Below are positions 32,975 to 47,077 of a DNA stretch of 64,000 bases, piece by piece (position 1 is the first letter of the stretch; the number at the start of each line of letters is the position of its first letter). The notes below the pieces were generated by a model. That model made no database searches and was not told the DNA's origin. It saw only the letters and a program-made list of their open reading frames with translations. Origin of the DNA: Oscarella lobularis (lineage: Eukaryota; Porifera; Homoscleromorpha; Homosclerophorida; Oscarellidae); contig NC_089184.1 in the NCBI RefSeq assembly GCF_947507565.1, positions 1,984,001-2,048,000 on the forward strand. The letters run 5' to 3'. The position numbers and the translations under genes were made by a program.

Positions 32975-35900
32975 ATGGCTGCTACTCAGGAAGCCTTCGC
33001 CTCAAAGAGGCGAAAATCATACTCGACGAAGCATCGAATGAGCAAAATTGAAGAAGATCTAGGTGCTATTCTGTCTAGATTGAAGGAGGACATCCGCGAA
33101 GCGAACAATCCCACAGAAACCTCGAATTTGAAGCCAAGGCAAGTCGATCCTTCATTATGTTAGCGCGATCTATCGCTACGGCTTCTCTTTAGCTCCGTCA
33201 TTACTCCCAAAGACACTGACTACTACAGACGTGAACGAGACCACGCTCTGGAGAGACTCAAAAGCGTTCCTACCCCGGAGCCACTATTTTTACAAGTCGA
33301 GTGCTTTTTGAAAGAATTGGAGAGCTGTCTTAAGTCCGAGTACAGCGAAAACAGCCTACCTCTTCTTCTCCATCAGGTAAGGAGAATGCTAGGCTTTTCT
33401 TTACCGACCAATTCACCCTGGGCGGTGGGCCTACGGTAGCGGCATGGACAGGTCGTGATTATGCAGCAGCCCCATTCTTTTCCGAAGCACTGTCATTTAG
33501 TGTACAGTAAATTCATGGTGTATCGCTTTTGGGGTTTTCTTCGTCACCTTGACTGTTGGTAGACTCAGAGATTTTGTCATGTCCTCGCAGGAATTCTCAC
33601 AAGAAGCGCTGTTCTTCCTGTGAGAGGTTCCCTACGTAGTGTTCAAGGTTTCTTTTACCAACGATGCCAACTCGAACTTACCTTCACATTTTCATCAGCA
33701 TGACCCAACGCGACAATTTGTTATTGTGCGTTTTAGTTTTTCACCGATCGAGTGGAACAGCTTCTCATGTGCAAACACATGCACCAGCTTCGATGGGTTC
33801 GCTTCTCGGGATACAATTCAATAGCGGAAGGCCTCATGCCAACCTATCTCGACAGAATCAAGTGAGATCATAATCAGTTCACTGCTGGAAAGCCAACGTG
33901 AACGGACGTTGCTTTTTTTAGACAAGTCGTGTCTGAACTCAATGATAGCGTTGAGAGGGCTCGCCGTCTCTCTGTTGCTAGGGACAACGTTCTTGGGAAT
34001 TCTTCAACAACGCCATCTGTTGTCACAAAGGACGATCTCGCTATTTACACGCGATCTTTGGTCTGTGAAATGTTCGCAACGAAGCGCGTCTCCTTTTTTC
34101 TCAAGGTCAGTGCAAAGCGGGGTGAGGGCCTGAAATAAAATGCTTTGGGGATTGACACTGTCCTTGCTGAAAACTTTTGTAAAGTAACAGAGTGACTGAC
34201 TTCAGATTTTGAAATGGATTCACTTGTCTAACCGAAAAGATTTCGCCAATGTTGTAGTAGCTCCTGGTAGCAAGGTACATAGTCAAATTATATCCCTTGC
34301 CCAACATTCTTATTCTCAGTTTTTCCCAGACTGATCCGAGAGTCGTGAGACGGAAATGGAAAACCGTAATCAATCTCGTATCCCGCGAGAAACGGAGTTG
34401 TTCTATGGATGGCGACGACGAAGAAACGTGTGACGTCGACGGCGAAGAAGCCATGTGGAAACTGATGCGAGAATTGCCGCCATTCTCGCTAGACGGCGTG
34501 CCGAGAGTTACTGCGAACGTTCACGCGGACTTGAAAGTCCAGCTCAGCTATTTAGCGAATTGCTACGGCATTTCGATGGTTATTATTTCAGGCTTTGTTT
34601 TTCCTCGTTCTGACGCTTTCTTGATTTGATTGCTTTAGCCGGACAACTTGGGTAGCGCTGCGAACGAACTGGAGCTTTTCTACAACGTAAACAGAAAGTT
34701 CAAGATCATTTTTCAGCAACAGGAAGAACGGCTAACGTTTCTTGATTACAACGAAGAAACCGAGGTGATACATCCTAGTGGCATGGGGCGGTACAATCGC
34801 ACTGCATTTTATATTTCCTCTGATTAGACTCATGCTCACGCAGGAGAAGAGAGAATTTTTAAGAAAGTAGAATCAAGGGTTTCACCGGCAGCCTGGCCAA
34901 GGTATTGACTACCTCTTTTCATTATATTAATTCACAGCGATTTTTTAATTTTCTAGCAGATCGGATGAAGGATTTTTTGATCGTCTTTCGTATTTGAAAG
35001 TCCACTTTCTCAGCGATGCAGACGAGGCAGGAGAAGTTTACGCTTTCAGGTATTGTTACCAGAGAGGGTCATTTTTTCTTTCTAGCTTTTGGCCATTTTG
35101 TCGAACACTTTGACAATTGGCAACGTGCAAAAACTCCAGTTTGGTCTGAAGCGATTCAGTGCTGAAATGCAAAAGCCGCGTTTCGTGCCCGATGCCGCGG
35201 CAAAAGTGTGGGATAACATTTTATCCGGAATTGATCCTCACGAGTAAAGATTTCTATTGCTATTGCACACGCGTTCTTACCTACCCTCGACTCTTAGTCC
35301 GACTTTTTCTCCACCCGTCAACGCTTCACGTTCTACGGGTCACGACAAGAGGAAGAAAAGAAGCGGCGGATTCGATTTCGGTAGTGCCGTTCAGTTGCTC
35401 GAGGAAAAGGACGACATTCGATTGGGGAGACAAGCTGGTAGCGACTGCAAAAACGCCCTGACCGCTTTTCTGTACTTGCGACACTTGAGGATTCGAGATC
35501 TCCGAACCAAGGCAAGCTATGGTGCGTATACATGCATAGTTATGCCTAATTTTTGGGCTGCAGTGTCTCAATCTTCTCAACTACTTTCGATCTGTTCGAC
35601 GCACCCTGCTATTTTACGAGACAAGAGAGTCTAGTGGAAATTCCGCTCACAAGCGATCTGGGTACGATCTTGGTGCGTGGGAGAGCTCATATTTTCAGAC
35701 AACCTTTTTTACTAGTGATAAAACCGAAAGACATTTTGTGGAGCCCCAAATTTACAAGCATAATTCCGTTACTGAATTTACGTAAACGAGCTTGAGAGCT
35801 TTTGGTAATCCTAACGAAATTCAACTTTTCGTCTAGACTGGCGAGCGATGCTTTTCTGGAAACGGAGGAGGTAACAGCTCACAATACGCTTTCTCACATG

Positions 35901-38900
35901 TACCCTGTCTTTTCTGACGTCAATTAGGCAGATACAATAAGTGATTATTACATTTCGAAGCCGGATGGTGCACTTTCTGTCAAAGACTCGAGAGGTTTCA
36001 GTGTGATGTACGATTCCGCTCTTAGAGACTTCAGGTGGAGTAGGAGGAAGGAGGATTCTCGTATGCCCTTCAATTATATTCTGAAATGTAGAGATCTTGA
36101 AAGGGAGCTGCTCCTGACTGCGAGTTTTTACGTACGAAAAGCTGAACAGGTTAAGGAATGTGCTTGCGCGTAGCGTTTGTTCGAGTTCTGGTATCTTATC
36201 CAGAAAGCCGACACTTCGGCGGCACCGGTGGATCGATACGGCGTCTTGTTTGACTTGTGGAGCGAAGAAGCGCTTTACTTAGAAAGCAAGTCTCAGGTTT
36301 GAATTTTCACCGACGTTCCTTGGAGAAAGAGACTGTGAAGTCTTCTCCTTTAGCTCGTTGGTTGTTACATGGAAGCATTTCAAAACACATTTGCAAGGAC
36401 GGACAGAAAGAGACTGTCTCGGGTAAATTTATCTTTCTTTTGCACTATGATTGTTCTACTTTTGTGCTAGTTGGTGACCGACGTGTTTTTGCGCCGACCA
36501 AAATTTGATCCTACGTCTGAGCATTTTGTGACGGCGTACAGAGAGGAAAGTACTTGCCTTCAGCTGGAAAAAAATCTGATGAAGAAAGTGCTAAACGAAC
36601 AAGTGCGAATGGCTATTGTTTGCGAGTTTGTATGGAATCACGGCTTTTATTAGATTGACAGGCAAAGAGTGTATATTCAGAAAATTCGTTCAGATTCCAG
36701 TTCAAGTGAGTAGATTAGCTAATTTTAGAAAGAGCGAGTCTTCTCAAAGTTGACGGTAGCGGAGAATGACTTTGGCTTGCCCTTCAACTCTGTTGAAGGA
36801 AGGCTCATTTCGGTTCACAGTGACAGGTAATCCCTTGATAATGCGTTATGAAATTGGAAGCACTTCATTTATTGCAGATCGCAGTTGAAGCCCTTGAATC
36901 TGTTCGAGTTTCATCCATCTCTTTCCCTCTGCACATTGATACAGAACGGGATTAGTCAGGCTTTTAAGGTTGCAACACGAAATGGCGCTCCTTGATTATT
37001 TATTTTTACGCTACGTTGCAGGAAATTCTTTGTCTTTTTGACGTCAAGTCTCCGACTGTCGCAGTTCTTCTGCACAGAGAACTTTTAGAGGTACAGAATT
37101 TCACGTAACCCACGTTTCTCTAAGCTGACCGATTTACTGAGTATTTCCTCTGACTGATGTAGATTGCGTGGAAATCGTGGGACGTGCTCGACGTCCTTTC
37201 CATCTCGAGGTATTCTCGAGAAATTCAGAGCAATGTTAGGACTGCACGAGTTTTCATGTTTTGTCTGATCACGACAGTCATTGTTTTTCAGATATTTAGC
37301 AGTAAATTTATTGAAGATCCGCATTGCTTGGAGAAAGTAGCAGCGAACTGCGAAAGCAGTGGGGAATTCGAAAACGCGATCGTCGCGCGAATTCGTCTTC
37401 TTGAAGTAAGACTTGACACGATCGAAAGGGAGTTATTGAGTCACGTTGTCAGGTAATCTGGAACCGGCAGCGGCTTATGGAAATAGCGGTTGAAACGAAC
37501 ATTTTGCACGAGGTAATTTTCATTTTGAGGATGGGGATATAAGACGTTTAGAGGAGTGGTTTTTGACGTCAGATTTATCAAGATTTGGCTCGTGAAATAG
37601 GCTTTGGAACGTTTCACGCTTTCGTTCGTCCTGCTTCAATTGAAAAGGTTCCCGCTGCCGTAAAAGACGTCTTGATGTCCGGAACCGGCGACTCTTCATC
37701 TGACAGGCAATTAATTAGCTTGCTATTTGTTCACAGAAAATAGCTTCAATCTTTCTCTCGTTTTATAGATATGTTCCTTCAGCCTTTTCTTTAGCTGTTT
37801 GTGACATCGTAGATGATAAAGATATTGTCGGGATTTCTTTCGCTCGGGCTGAGAATCTCATAAGGGTATTTTATTTTCTATGTTGGCTAGATTATATTGT
37901 TCCTTGCAGCTTTTGAAAAGTGACGGACTAGAGAATCTTCGCAGGGTTCTAATGGCTCAGGTACCAGCATTGTCCCGCGGGCTACGTAGTCAGAAGGGGT
38001 GGGTTTTTTTAAACAGTCTAACAGTCTCCCTTTACTTTGGCTTTACTAAATTGCTTTCTCATCGTTTTTTCCCTTTCCTTATTTCTGTCACTCTGTTATC
38101 ACCACACTTTATTCGTTTCTTTTAATTCATTCCCGGTGTAGGTCCAACACCATGGATTTATGCGTTATTGTTTTGATAGACGGCTACGAGACACGTTCTT
38201 ATTGTGGGGATTCAGGTCAGTCAAATGCTACTTATGGAAGCTCACGCACCCAAGTGAGAATTTCAAAATCTACCTTCGCTCCTCACGTTTTTCTTCATGT
38301 ATAGAGATCCAGTTCCGACGGATTCGGATGGCGATTCAAATTCAGCCGAGGATTACCTGAGACGATTTCACGTCTTTTTCTTATCGGTTCAGCAGATCAA
38401 GGTTTGTTCATTGTTTTGTTTCTCCTTATTGTTAACACTCAAAGTTAGTCGCAAGCGAGATATTGCGCCAGCGTAGAGTACAGGAAAAAAGTTGCGTCCC
38501 TCAGAGACTCAAGAGAGTTGATGAAGTTGAAAAGGTGATACAAAAGCGCTGTAAAGAAAACGAACTTTATTATCCATTGCGCATGAACAGAGACGCAATT
38601 GGCAAGTATTGCCGGGAAGTGACGACCAAACTTGCCAGCATCTCATTGCGAGTTCAAGTAAATGATGCTTCGAATCGGGACGTTTCCTACTATAATTGCG
38701 TAGATTTTTCACTCGTACTATGGCCTACGAAATGCTCTGAGCGAATTCCCGTTGGTTAGGTATGCCTGAACAGCCTTGCTATAGTGTAATGAATAGGCTC
38801 GCGCTGTTCTGTTAGAGATACTTACTTTGAACGTTCGCAGTATGCACTTGAAGACTGTGGAATTGACGAAGGAACCTTGGAATCAAAATCGTGTCAAAAG

Positions 38901-41900
38901 TTAGTCGTGACGGTCGCAGATAATTGCTGACGTCGTCGATAAATTCTGCCACGCCCACGCAGACCTTTTCTGTCCAGTGACGGCAAACGCATTATGAATT
39001 TGTGGTACATTCCGAATTTTTTGGAGGTATATTGTATTCGTAACTTTCCCTTGGCTTGTCGCTTGACGTACTTTAAATAGATGATGACCATGTTTAAGAA
39101 CTTGGATGAAAAGGAAGCTGCGGAGACGTTGCAGCAAATTACGGTGATAACTAATACCCACACGTCCATCATTTACTCAACCAATCTTTTGCTTTAGTTC
39201 ATCGTATCTTCTCTCTACTCTCTAATGAGCTATTTCATCGCAGAAACTCAGATTTTTAGCTCTGTCAGTAAGGACGCGTCAGACGTTCGTGATGCGTCGT
39301 GGAAGGATCAAGAAGGCTTAGGTAATTTGACTTTATTTTCTGCACCTGTTCTTAAGAGTGTGCACACGTTATACTGTGTATCTTTTATCTTTTAGCTTCT
39401 CGTGTGCAAGACTTTCAAGATCAGTTGTCTTCTCTTCGCCATCCTCTTGAATATTCTGCTCTTCACGAATTCTTGAAGCATCGGGTTCACCTCTGTTTTC
39501 TTTCTTTTTACGTGGCCGTTTTTCAACGTATGAAAGATAGTTGCTTGTCAACCGGACGCGAAGAGACCTACTACGTAAGATCGCTTAGTCCTAATTTTTT
39601 GTGTCAAATTCATGAAATTTCTATAGACTATTTCCTCTGGGCTTCAAGCTTTTCTAACCGCTACCACAGCGCCGTCATTGTATATATTGCGAAACTAATT
39701 CACTTTAGTTTTAGCTTATGTGGCTCCTTCTAGAAGTTCCGAATTGCCCAATTTCTTGATTCTACCTGAACCGGCAGTTGATGCGACCGCGGAAATGTTT
39801 CCTTGGCGATCGTTTTGTTCTTGGTACGCTAGAGACGAAATGTACAAATATTCTTCAGTACTGAATTTAATTAATTAAGCCTAAGTGAGGACAAGATGAG
39901 ACTGTCAGTCACGACTGGTTTGAGATTTTCGCTCACTTATTGTTTCTTTGGTATCGGCATGGCAGAAAGGTTGAAATGAGACTAAAGGTCCTAGCGAATT
40001 GAGCTTGAGTTTTAACTCGTAGAAAACTGGCTCAAGGCGAAATGTTGAATCTCTCGTTAGAAGGCCGAGAGCTTGCTGAAAAATGGACTAAAGAGGGTGT
40101 AAGGAAAACACGTGTTCTGTCAACTTATGTTCTGTATTGGTTGGTATAGGGCGAAAGGACATTTGTGGAACAGAGTTTAATTAGGTACCTGTCTTTAACA
40201 GTACAAGGCCACGCCCTTCAAGAAGAATGGGCCAAATTGTTTTTGGGAGTTCGAAGTGCTCCCGCCTCCTCAAGACAGTACCAAGCTTACATGTATAACT
40301 TTTCACTGATGTCATCGCTGACACATTTTAGTAAAATTTTTCGATCTTATTAGGGAGTCTTTGGAAAGTCTTCTTCAACTGCAGCTGACGAAAAAACGAC
40401 CAACAGGAGAAGCGGTTGGCATGGGATATTTTACCTGAAAATTTTAGGCTAATTAGATTCCTTTTCAGTTATTGGAGTCCGATCGAATTTTCCAAGCATT
40501 GCAAGGAAAGGTCAGTCGATATTCTTTAGACGCATTATCTTTGTTTACTTAGTATGTTTCTGAAGGTGGACATCTTAACTCAAGAGCTTGAGACAGCTAT
40601 GATTGAGGAGACATACAAACGTCTCGACAAGCAACATGATCTGATGCTTGCCGAACGAATTCGAGGAGATGGTAACCTTCCCTTGGACCTTTGGCAGGCA
40701 AAGGTGCATAATGAGAAGATTGAACCTAATTTCTCCGCAGTCTAAAATTTTTGATTTGCAGACAGAAGATACGTGTTTGATTCCTTTGCCGTCGTTTGTT
40801 GAAGAGTGCGCCAATTCGCTTTTTCAATTTTGCGGCGAATCGTCGCTTTCCAGAGTGCGTATTACGACGAAATTAGACCGACGTTGATAAACAAAATTTT
40901 TAGGAGAAATTGGAGGTTGTTGTGGAAAATTTGGCATCGAGAGTTATGCAAAGAGAGAAGCTTGTCTTCAACAGGCAAGTGTTTAAGTATTGGTACTTAG
41001 TTGGCTAAACGTAGCTAATACACTTGGCTAACAGCTACTCATCGTTCTACGATTCTATTCTTCGTCAGCTTTACAAGACGTTGCGTCTGAAAGATGCGGT
41101 CGGATTTGTTCAGTACATGTAGCGCTTTGGTTAATGATCGTCTTATCAGGAAAATCAACGACTTCGTTCTGACGTTGAAAGACTAAACTCAGATTCTTCC
41201 ACGGATCTCCAATTTCATTTACTGGACAAAGCACAAAGTCTTTTTTCTGGTTTGTAGTTCTTGTGACAATCGTTTAACGGGAACTGCGTGTAACTCTGGC
41301 GTACTTTAGAGATAACGAGTCTGAGAACAAAAATTAGTCTGCTTGAGAAGAAACTGCAAAAAAAGGTTTAGCTTTATATAAACACATTTGTGGGTAGGTC
41401 TAAAACGATTTTCTTCAGGAAACGCTTCTCTCTGAGGAAATGCGGAGCTCATACAGTCGTTTGGTGCAGAAATTGTCGGCTTCTTCGGAAGGAGTTAAAA
41501 CACGATATGAAAATTTCCGGTTCGCTTACACGCCTGCACGTTTTGTCCGTGAAAGAAGAGGCTTTTAGAGGAGAACTGTATGATGATGTGCTAAAGACTA
41601 TTCACTCCGTTCGGACCGCAGCACTTCAAGGAATGCAGAAGATTAAAGGAAAGAGAGCCGTAAGCATTGAAGGTGGTAATCATCGTCCTTGAATTTTGTG
41701 TCATATGGAAGTTGATGTGTTAGGCAAAGATATGGATCAATTGCTTGTCGATGTGGAGGATAGTGTAGACTTGCAAAAGGAAAATGGCCGACTGCTCAAT
41801 AAAGTAGAATTGGTTTCTTTGATATGTTTGTCTTCTGTTAACTTTTTTTCAGGTCGTTCAATTGAGACACGGGCAGCTGTGGAATCGAGCTGCTATGAGA

Positions 41901-43221
41901 GCGTACTATGAAAAGAAGGTAGAATCGAAGGTTGTTAGTGTAATAATGAAGTAAAGTGTTGCGACGTTTTTGCAGCTTGACGATGTACGACAGGAACTTA
42001 ACGACTCGAAGTTGGCCTTCTTAGAATTTAAAATGATGAAAGATGAAGAAGTTGTCAGTACGAGTAAGAAAATCAAATGTCTTCAAAAGGTAATGAGTAG
42101 TTATAGCGAAGTGTAATTTTGCCATACTTTGTTTTCAAGTCTCTGAAAGAAATGGAAGAATCGCAACAGAGTCTAAAGAAACACCTGGCAGAAGAGGTGC
42201 CTTATTACCCCAAATCTCCAGAGGTATTACGTCAGCTTATGCTTTGCAGAGAGCCATACATGCGAGGAAGTTGCACGAAATGAAGGCAAGTCAGACTAAG
42301 TTTGCGCAAAGAAACCATATCGACCGTGGCTCACACCGTAGACGTCTTCGGTCTCTCAAATGGTTGACAAGCAAAAAGACGACGAGAGAGATCAGCTGGT
42401 AGATATCTAGCTAGACCTTTACAGTACGCCATCTTTAGCTGACCATGCAATTTCTACTGCAGATACATGAACTAGAAGCGCACAGAGTCGCTGTAAAAGA
42501 GCTTTCTGGTACTTTTCTCTGCTGGCGATCTAGAGTTTTCCTAAGGTAGTACATAACAGAGATGATGGGTCAGTCTGCGATGAAAGTGGAACATGAAAAA
42601 AGCAGGGGTCAAAAGGTGCATGTCAGAGTTTCTCTGACGACGCTTTTGCGTAAACGGGTATATGCACGTGTAGGTGACTCGTCGATTGGTGCAACAGGTC
42701 CAGCAGGAAAGGTTGCTCAAGCGGGAGGCGTTCTCCAAAGTGGCAGATCTCCAAGAGCAGGTGCATCAGACGATAACGTCTGTCGAAATCATCGTCGGCA
42801 TTTCGCTTTTTTTGTCTACAGGTTTCTGAGTTCGAGCATCATATCGTCGAGCCTTCACTCTCAGCCCAATCGTTACCAGGCACTAAAGAAAAATACGTCA
42901 CCTACAATTCATTCAGTAGGTTCACCTAAATTTAGGTTTTGGTCAGGCGCGCCCAATGCAACAATTATCTCGTCCGTCAACTTCGTTGGGATACCTGTCT
43001 CAAGGTTCTACCATGTCTCTGTTACCTGGTCAGCTGCGAAGACCCAAGTCGGTATGCTCTCAAGCACATAGACGTCTGTTAATTAAACCCGTTGACTATT
43101 CCACATTCCTGTCCTTTTTTTCTAGACTGGAAGTCGTTTATTTTCTGATGCATACCCGAAACAGAAGCCGCCACAACGACAATCAGATGCGGGGTATGAA
43201 GTAGACTTGAAATTGTATTGA
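32975..43221 (+). CDS. Long coiled-coil protein, probably CCDC162-like, many small exons
   Basis: The gene starts at the ATG 32975 and runs through roughly 45 short exons to a stop at 43219-43221. Exon 1 (32975-33138) ends at a GC donor and joins exon 2 (33193-33376) in phase. Recognisable later segments include LLMCKHMHQLRWVRF near 33760-33860, an acidic ED/DD block near 34400, a YYITKPDG segment near 35950, V-L-F-D-L-W-S-E-E-A near 36240, a Q-R-V-Y-I-Q-K-I segment near 36670, then heptad-rich coiled coils from about 40500 to 42500. The pattern of segments resembles the vertebrate CCDC162 / C6orf183 family (DUF4549-like start), from memory of that family and not from a search. Function is unknown; relatives are often ciliary. 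I did not resolve every exon, particularly between 33620 and 33750 and after 42300. At least two introns (33139 and about 42281) appear to use GC donors. Confidence 0.6.
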
Positions 43222-43446
43222 CTCTTGAAATATTTAATAATTAACCTGTGGACATGTATGTCTACGACCTTACGTCTTACGGATAGCGCAATAGCCAGGT
43301 ACACTACATACTGCAATGTCGTTATTAAACGCTAGAAAGCTTAGGTTCGCTATAATGGCGAGGAAGTGAACATCTGAATTATTTGACCCTGACAGGTACG
43401 CATGAACAGCGCACGCTTAGAATAGAAAGCCCGAAAAGACATGCCG

Positions 43447-43455
43447 TATATATAC
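43447..43455 (+). promoter_or_regulatory. TATA box of the MFS transporter gene
   Basis: TATATATA about 75 bases before the ATG at 43528; a start site near 43478 gives a 50-base 5' UTR. Confidence 0.5.
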
Positions 43456-43527
43456 TATACACCGCAAAACGCCTTCGCAGTACACGCTGACTCGCCGAGT
43501 CCATAAAACTTCAACGGTTGACTCTGC

Positions 43528-45304
43528 ATGATCAACGCGGCGCCGATGATGCTAGAAGACCAGCAACAGATTTTGAGCGGCGGCGGCAAGAAAAGTACCC
43601 GCTATAAGTTCTGCCGCTTTGCCGTCATATTCGTATCATTCTACGCCAACCTCGTTCTTCTCGGAAAACTCTACTCCATCTCTCTGCTCGTCAACGAACT
43701 CCTCAAGCCCCCTTGCCTCGCCGGCGGTCATGACGACGGGATAAACACGAGGAAACTAACGACAGGCAACGAAACCGTAACGACAGGCAACGAAACCGTA
43801 AAACCCACTGGAAGTGAAGCAAATGATACCCAAGGCTGCGGTGGATTCGGAGCAGGACGCGGCCCCACTGGTAAAAACTTAATTAAACTAATTATTAATA
43901 CGTAGACCACTTACTTAATTAAACATCTACATGTACTAACCGCATACCGAGACCACAGCCGCAGTTTCTCCTTCACGTTCTCTTTTTGTCTCCTTTTTAG
44001 CATGGACGGGATCGGTTCTTCTATCCGTCTACTTTCTCTCCAGCGCTTTTGCTGGAGCACTTTCGGATAAATTCGGTCGTCGTAACACGGCCGTCGTCGG
44101 GGCCCTTATCACTGCCTGTTCTACAATCGCGTCGTCATTCGTGCACAATTTATCGTCTTTCGTATTACTATTCAGCGTCGGCGGAGGTTTTGGAATTAGT
44201 CTCGTTGACATTGCTAGCATATCAACACTGCAAGTCTTCCATCCCAAACACTTTTCACAAATCATGGGCGTCACTGCGTCAGGTTCGGGGATCGGAATAC
44301 TGACCTTTGGACTAACCTACTCTATGATGTTGAACGCTTTCGGATGGCGGTGGATAATACGATTATTTGGTCTTCTTGTTTCACTCTTAGTTCTGCTTTG
44401 TCTCGCCTACGGAAGCGGCGAATCAAACGTTGATGAAAACACGAGAGTGGAAGCGAAAGAAGCAAAAGACCCAGACACAATAAGCTACGTTGTTGCTATC
44501 CAAAACGGAACGACGTTAGAAGGAGGAGGGCCCAGTGGGGGCCCCGCCGCCGCCAACGGCACTCATCACCGTCGTGGCGTCAACGAGACAGTTCCTCTAA
44601 AACGGAAGTCGTCAATTGATTGGGAGTTGCTACGAAATCCTTACGTTCTTGCAATCGGATTAGGACGAAGTCTCGGTTTCTTTGGCTATTCCATATCTCT
44701 CGTCCACATGGTCAGCAAAAGATTCAATGATTTTAAAAACTAGTTTTGTTTTTAGGTTTCCTTGGCTCAAGACCTAACTAAGTCTGAGCTTCAGTCATCT
44801 CTCGTTATCATACTTTATGGCGTAGGTGAACTAATTGGCCGTTTTAGTGCCGGCTGGATTGGACAGTGGAAAAAAACGAATCGATTCTACCTCCTACAGG
44901 GAGCTATATTTCTACTAGGAGTATCTACGATCGCCGCTTCAGCAATATCAAACTTACCAGCGTTATTGACGCACACGTGCGCTATTGGGATTCTGAGTGG
45001 AAGTGCCGTTACACTTGATTCCGTTGCCCTGAGGGACTTCGTTGGCGCTGAGAGGATGACTCAGGCAACTGGCTTCACCTTTGCCTTCCGAAGTCCTTTC
45101 ACTTTGCTTGCCCCGCCCATTGCAGGTTAGAGATCTAAAGAGAAAAATTTTTATATGACGCCGATTGTAGGATGGATATTTGATGCGGCTGAAAGCTACG
45201 AGTCGGCGTTTTACGTCGGAGGAAGTGTGTCGATATTGGGCGCTTTGCTCTATCTAGTCGTTCCTCTCGTACAACACCAACGAAGAAATCAAACCAATTT
45301 CTAG
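43528..45304 (+). CDS. Major facilitator superfamily transporter, SLC16-like
   Basis: Four exons (43528-43870, 44001-44710, 44756-45125, 45171-45304) join in phase to 518 residues. There are about twelve hydr-ophobic helices. The loop after helix 2 carries the MFS signature G-A-L-S-D-K-F-G-R-R. Helix 5 is followed by FGWRW, as in monocarboxylate transporter relatives. A long Thr/Asn-rich loop with N-glycosylation sites (TTGNETV repeated) joins helices 1 and 2, and a hydrophilic loop with charged residues joins the two halves. The substrate cannot be told from sequence; small organic acids are likely if the SLC16 resemblance holds. The repeated TTGNETV is an in-frame 21-base duplication. Confidence 0.8.
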
Positions 45305-45989
45305 CATACTTAGTAGCGCACGCCTCCAAAAAGAACACAACGATGGTTTTTTTTGTAGTCTGTTGAGTAGTCTGTTGTAGGTCTTTACCCACTGCAGTAC
45401 GTACACATCCTAGGAATATTCCTAAATATATTTATTTACCTCAACGTGCAGTACGAATGTCCCGGACCGTGACGTCCCCAAACCTACAGTAACAATTCCA
45501 AAGCAAGATTCTTTTTACTTGTTTCAAAACGTATCTCGTCACGAAAATCAGCTATCGTTAAATACCGAGAACGGTTAATTAGTAGTGCGCATGCGCAGGA
45601 TTTGTACGTAATTTTTAGGCGAAGTTTGTGCTCCTTTTTGAGGTGTTTCTGCTCCCACACAACAGGCGTCGACGAAAAATACAGAAATACAGCGGATCCC
45701 ACGTCTACTTGTCAAAGAGGGCCCAGAATTCGGACCGCGCTGCATACTCGTCACAGTCTGAGGTACACTGCTACAGCGATACGTAATGGCCAACCTTCAG
45801 AAGCTACTTGCACAAGCAGAGGTACGAGTGGTACAGAGATACAAAATATCCCACCCTTTCAGTAGCTCCTTCACAAGCAGACGTAACGTCGAAAATCAAG
45901 GCTGAATTCAGCTAGCGCGTAGCGTGCTTTAAACTACAGCCATCACAGTCTCAAAACATATCACATCTAAAGTATTGCTATTTTTGCTA
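45305..45989. other. Intergenic, no gene seen
   Basis: Between the MFS gene and the DLD remnant. I see only short open frames without domain signal. Confidence 0.4.
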
Positions 45990-46620
45990 TTAACGTGTCA
46001 CTTCTTCTTTGAGCTGTTCTTCCGTTTTTCCAATCCATGCAACTTCCTAAAAATCAAAACTATTTAATTAATTAATTTATTTATTTAATTACCGGGTTAG
46101 TATAGATGACTGAAGGAACGCAATTGTAGTCAAGGTGACTAGACCCGCCCACAATCGTCTCAGCACACAGAATGCCTTATTCTTATTATCTATCACCTAC
46201 TTCCTGTTTCTTATCTCCCTTCGCATTCTCAACATTGACTTTGATGACGTCACCTTGTCTCTCAGCTCCCGTCACTTTCTGCTGAAGCATAAAATCTAAA
46301 CCTTCGTCCTTGTTTCTTGAGAATACGCTGAAAATTTTTTCTATGACAAAACTACTAAAGAGAAATTCTAAATTCCTTTCAAAAATTACGAGATTTCCAT
46401 ATCAATTCCAGCACCACCCACGTGACCCAAAAATTCCACAGCAGTGACTTTGCTTCCAAGCCGCGCCCACACAGAACCCTTGAATAAAAAGTCAATTAAA
46501 ATCATTATTAAATATGATATTACAAGTTCAAGGCCAATGACACCAGCTCCTATTAATATCAAGGGGGACTTTTTCAAGAGACAAAGCTCCGGTAGAAGAA
46601 ACAATACTTTTCTCATCAAC
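45990..46620 (-). pseudogene. Dihydrolipoyl dehydrogenase (DLD) remnant
   Basis: Minus-strand blocks match the middle of DLD, the E3 flavoprotein of 2-oxoacid dehydrogenase complexes. They are the G-A-G-V-I-G-L-E-L nucleotide-binding motif (exon about 46524-46620), a [19 protein letters not shown] block (46390-46478), a KVTGAERQGDV block and a [13 protein letters not shown] block followed by EVAWIGKTEEQLKEE. Relative to the family there is a one-base shift in a C run before GAGVIG and another before LDFMLQQ. About 70 residues are missing before the LDYNC block. Both the FAD-binding N-terminus and the dimerisation C-terminus are absent. Introns remain, so it is a decayed segmental copy. It sits 260 bases from an assembly gap, so some breaks could be assembly errors. 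Confidence 0.75.
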
Positions 46621-46728
46621 CTTAATTAATTAAAGTCTTCCTCCGTGGAGGTTAATGTCCCTTCCTCCTGTGGACTTGGGTAAAAGTCCAATGTGAGGAC
46701 TGCAGTCTCAGTCCTACTGCTTGGCCCC

Positions 46729-46754
46729 TGGGGGGGGGGGGGGGGGGGGGGGGG
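46729..46754. repeat. Run of about 25 guanines
   Basis: A long G homopolymer near the assembly gap, plausibly the sequence at which assembly failed. Confidence 0.7.
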
Positions 46755-46877
46755 TCAAGCGCCAGCGCGTGGGAAGAGAGAGGAGTAAACTTCTAATTTA
46801 TTTAATACATTCGGGACATCTCTGATAAAATTTTGAACATAGTTTCTCCTACTTTTTGCAATAAAAGTGCGTGCACG

Positions 46878-47077
46878 NNNNNNNNNNNNNNNNNNNNNNN
46901 NNNNNNNNNNNNNNNNNNNNNNNNNNNNNNNNNNNNNNNNNNNNNNNNNNNNNNNNNNNNNNNNNNNNNNNNNNNNNNNNNNNNNNNNNNNNNNNNNNNN
47001 NNNNNNNNNNNNNNNNNNNNNNNNNNNNNNNNNNNNNNNNNNNNNNNNNNNNNNNNNNNNNNNNNNNNNNNNNNNNN
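46878..47077. other. Assembly gap (200 Ns)
   Basis: A run of exactly 200 N, probably a placeholder length. The 3' end of the neighbouring minus-strand gene is lost in or beyond it. Confidence 0.98.

Noticed and set aside
46729-46754. Poly-G tract as a G-quadruplex regulator
   Set aside because: It sits just before an assembly gap and is a pure homopolymer, so its length may be artefactual and no gene depends on it.
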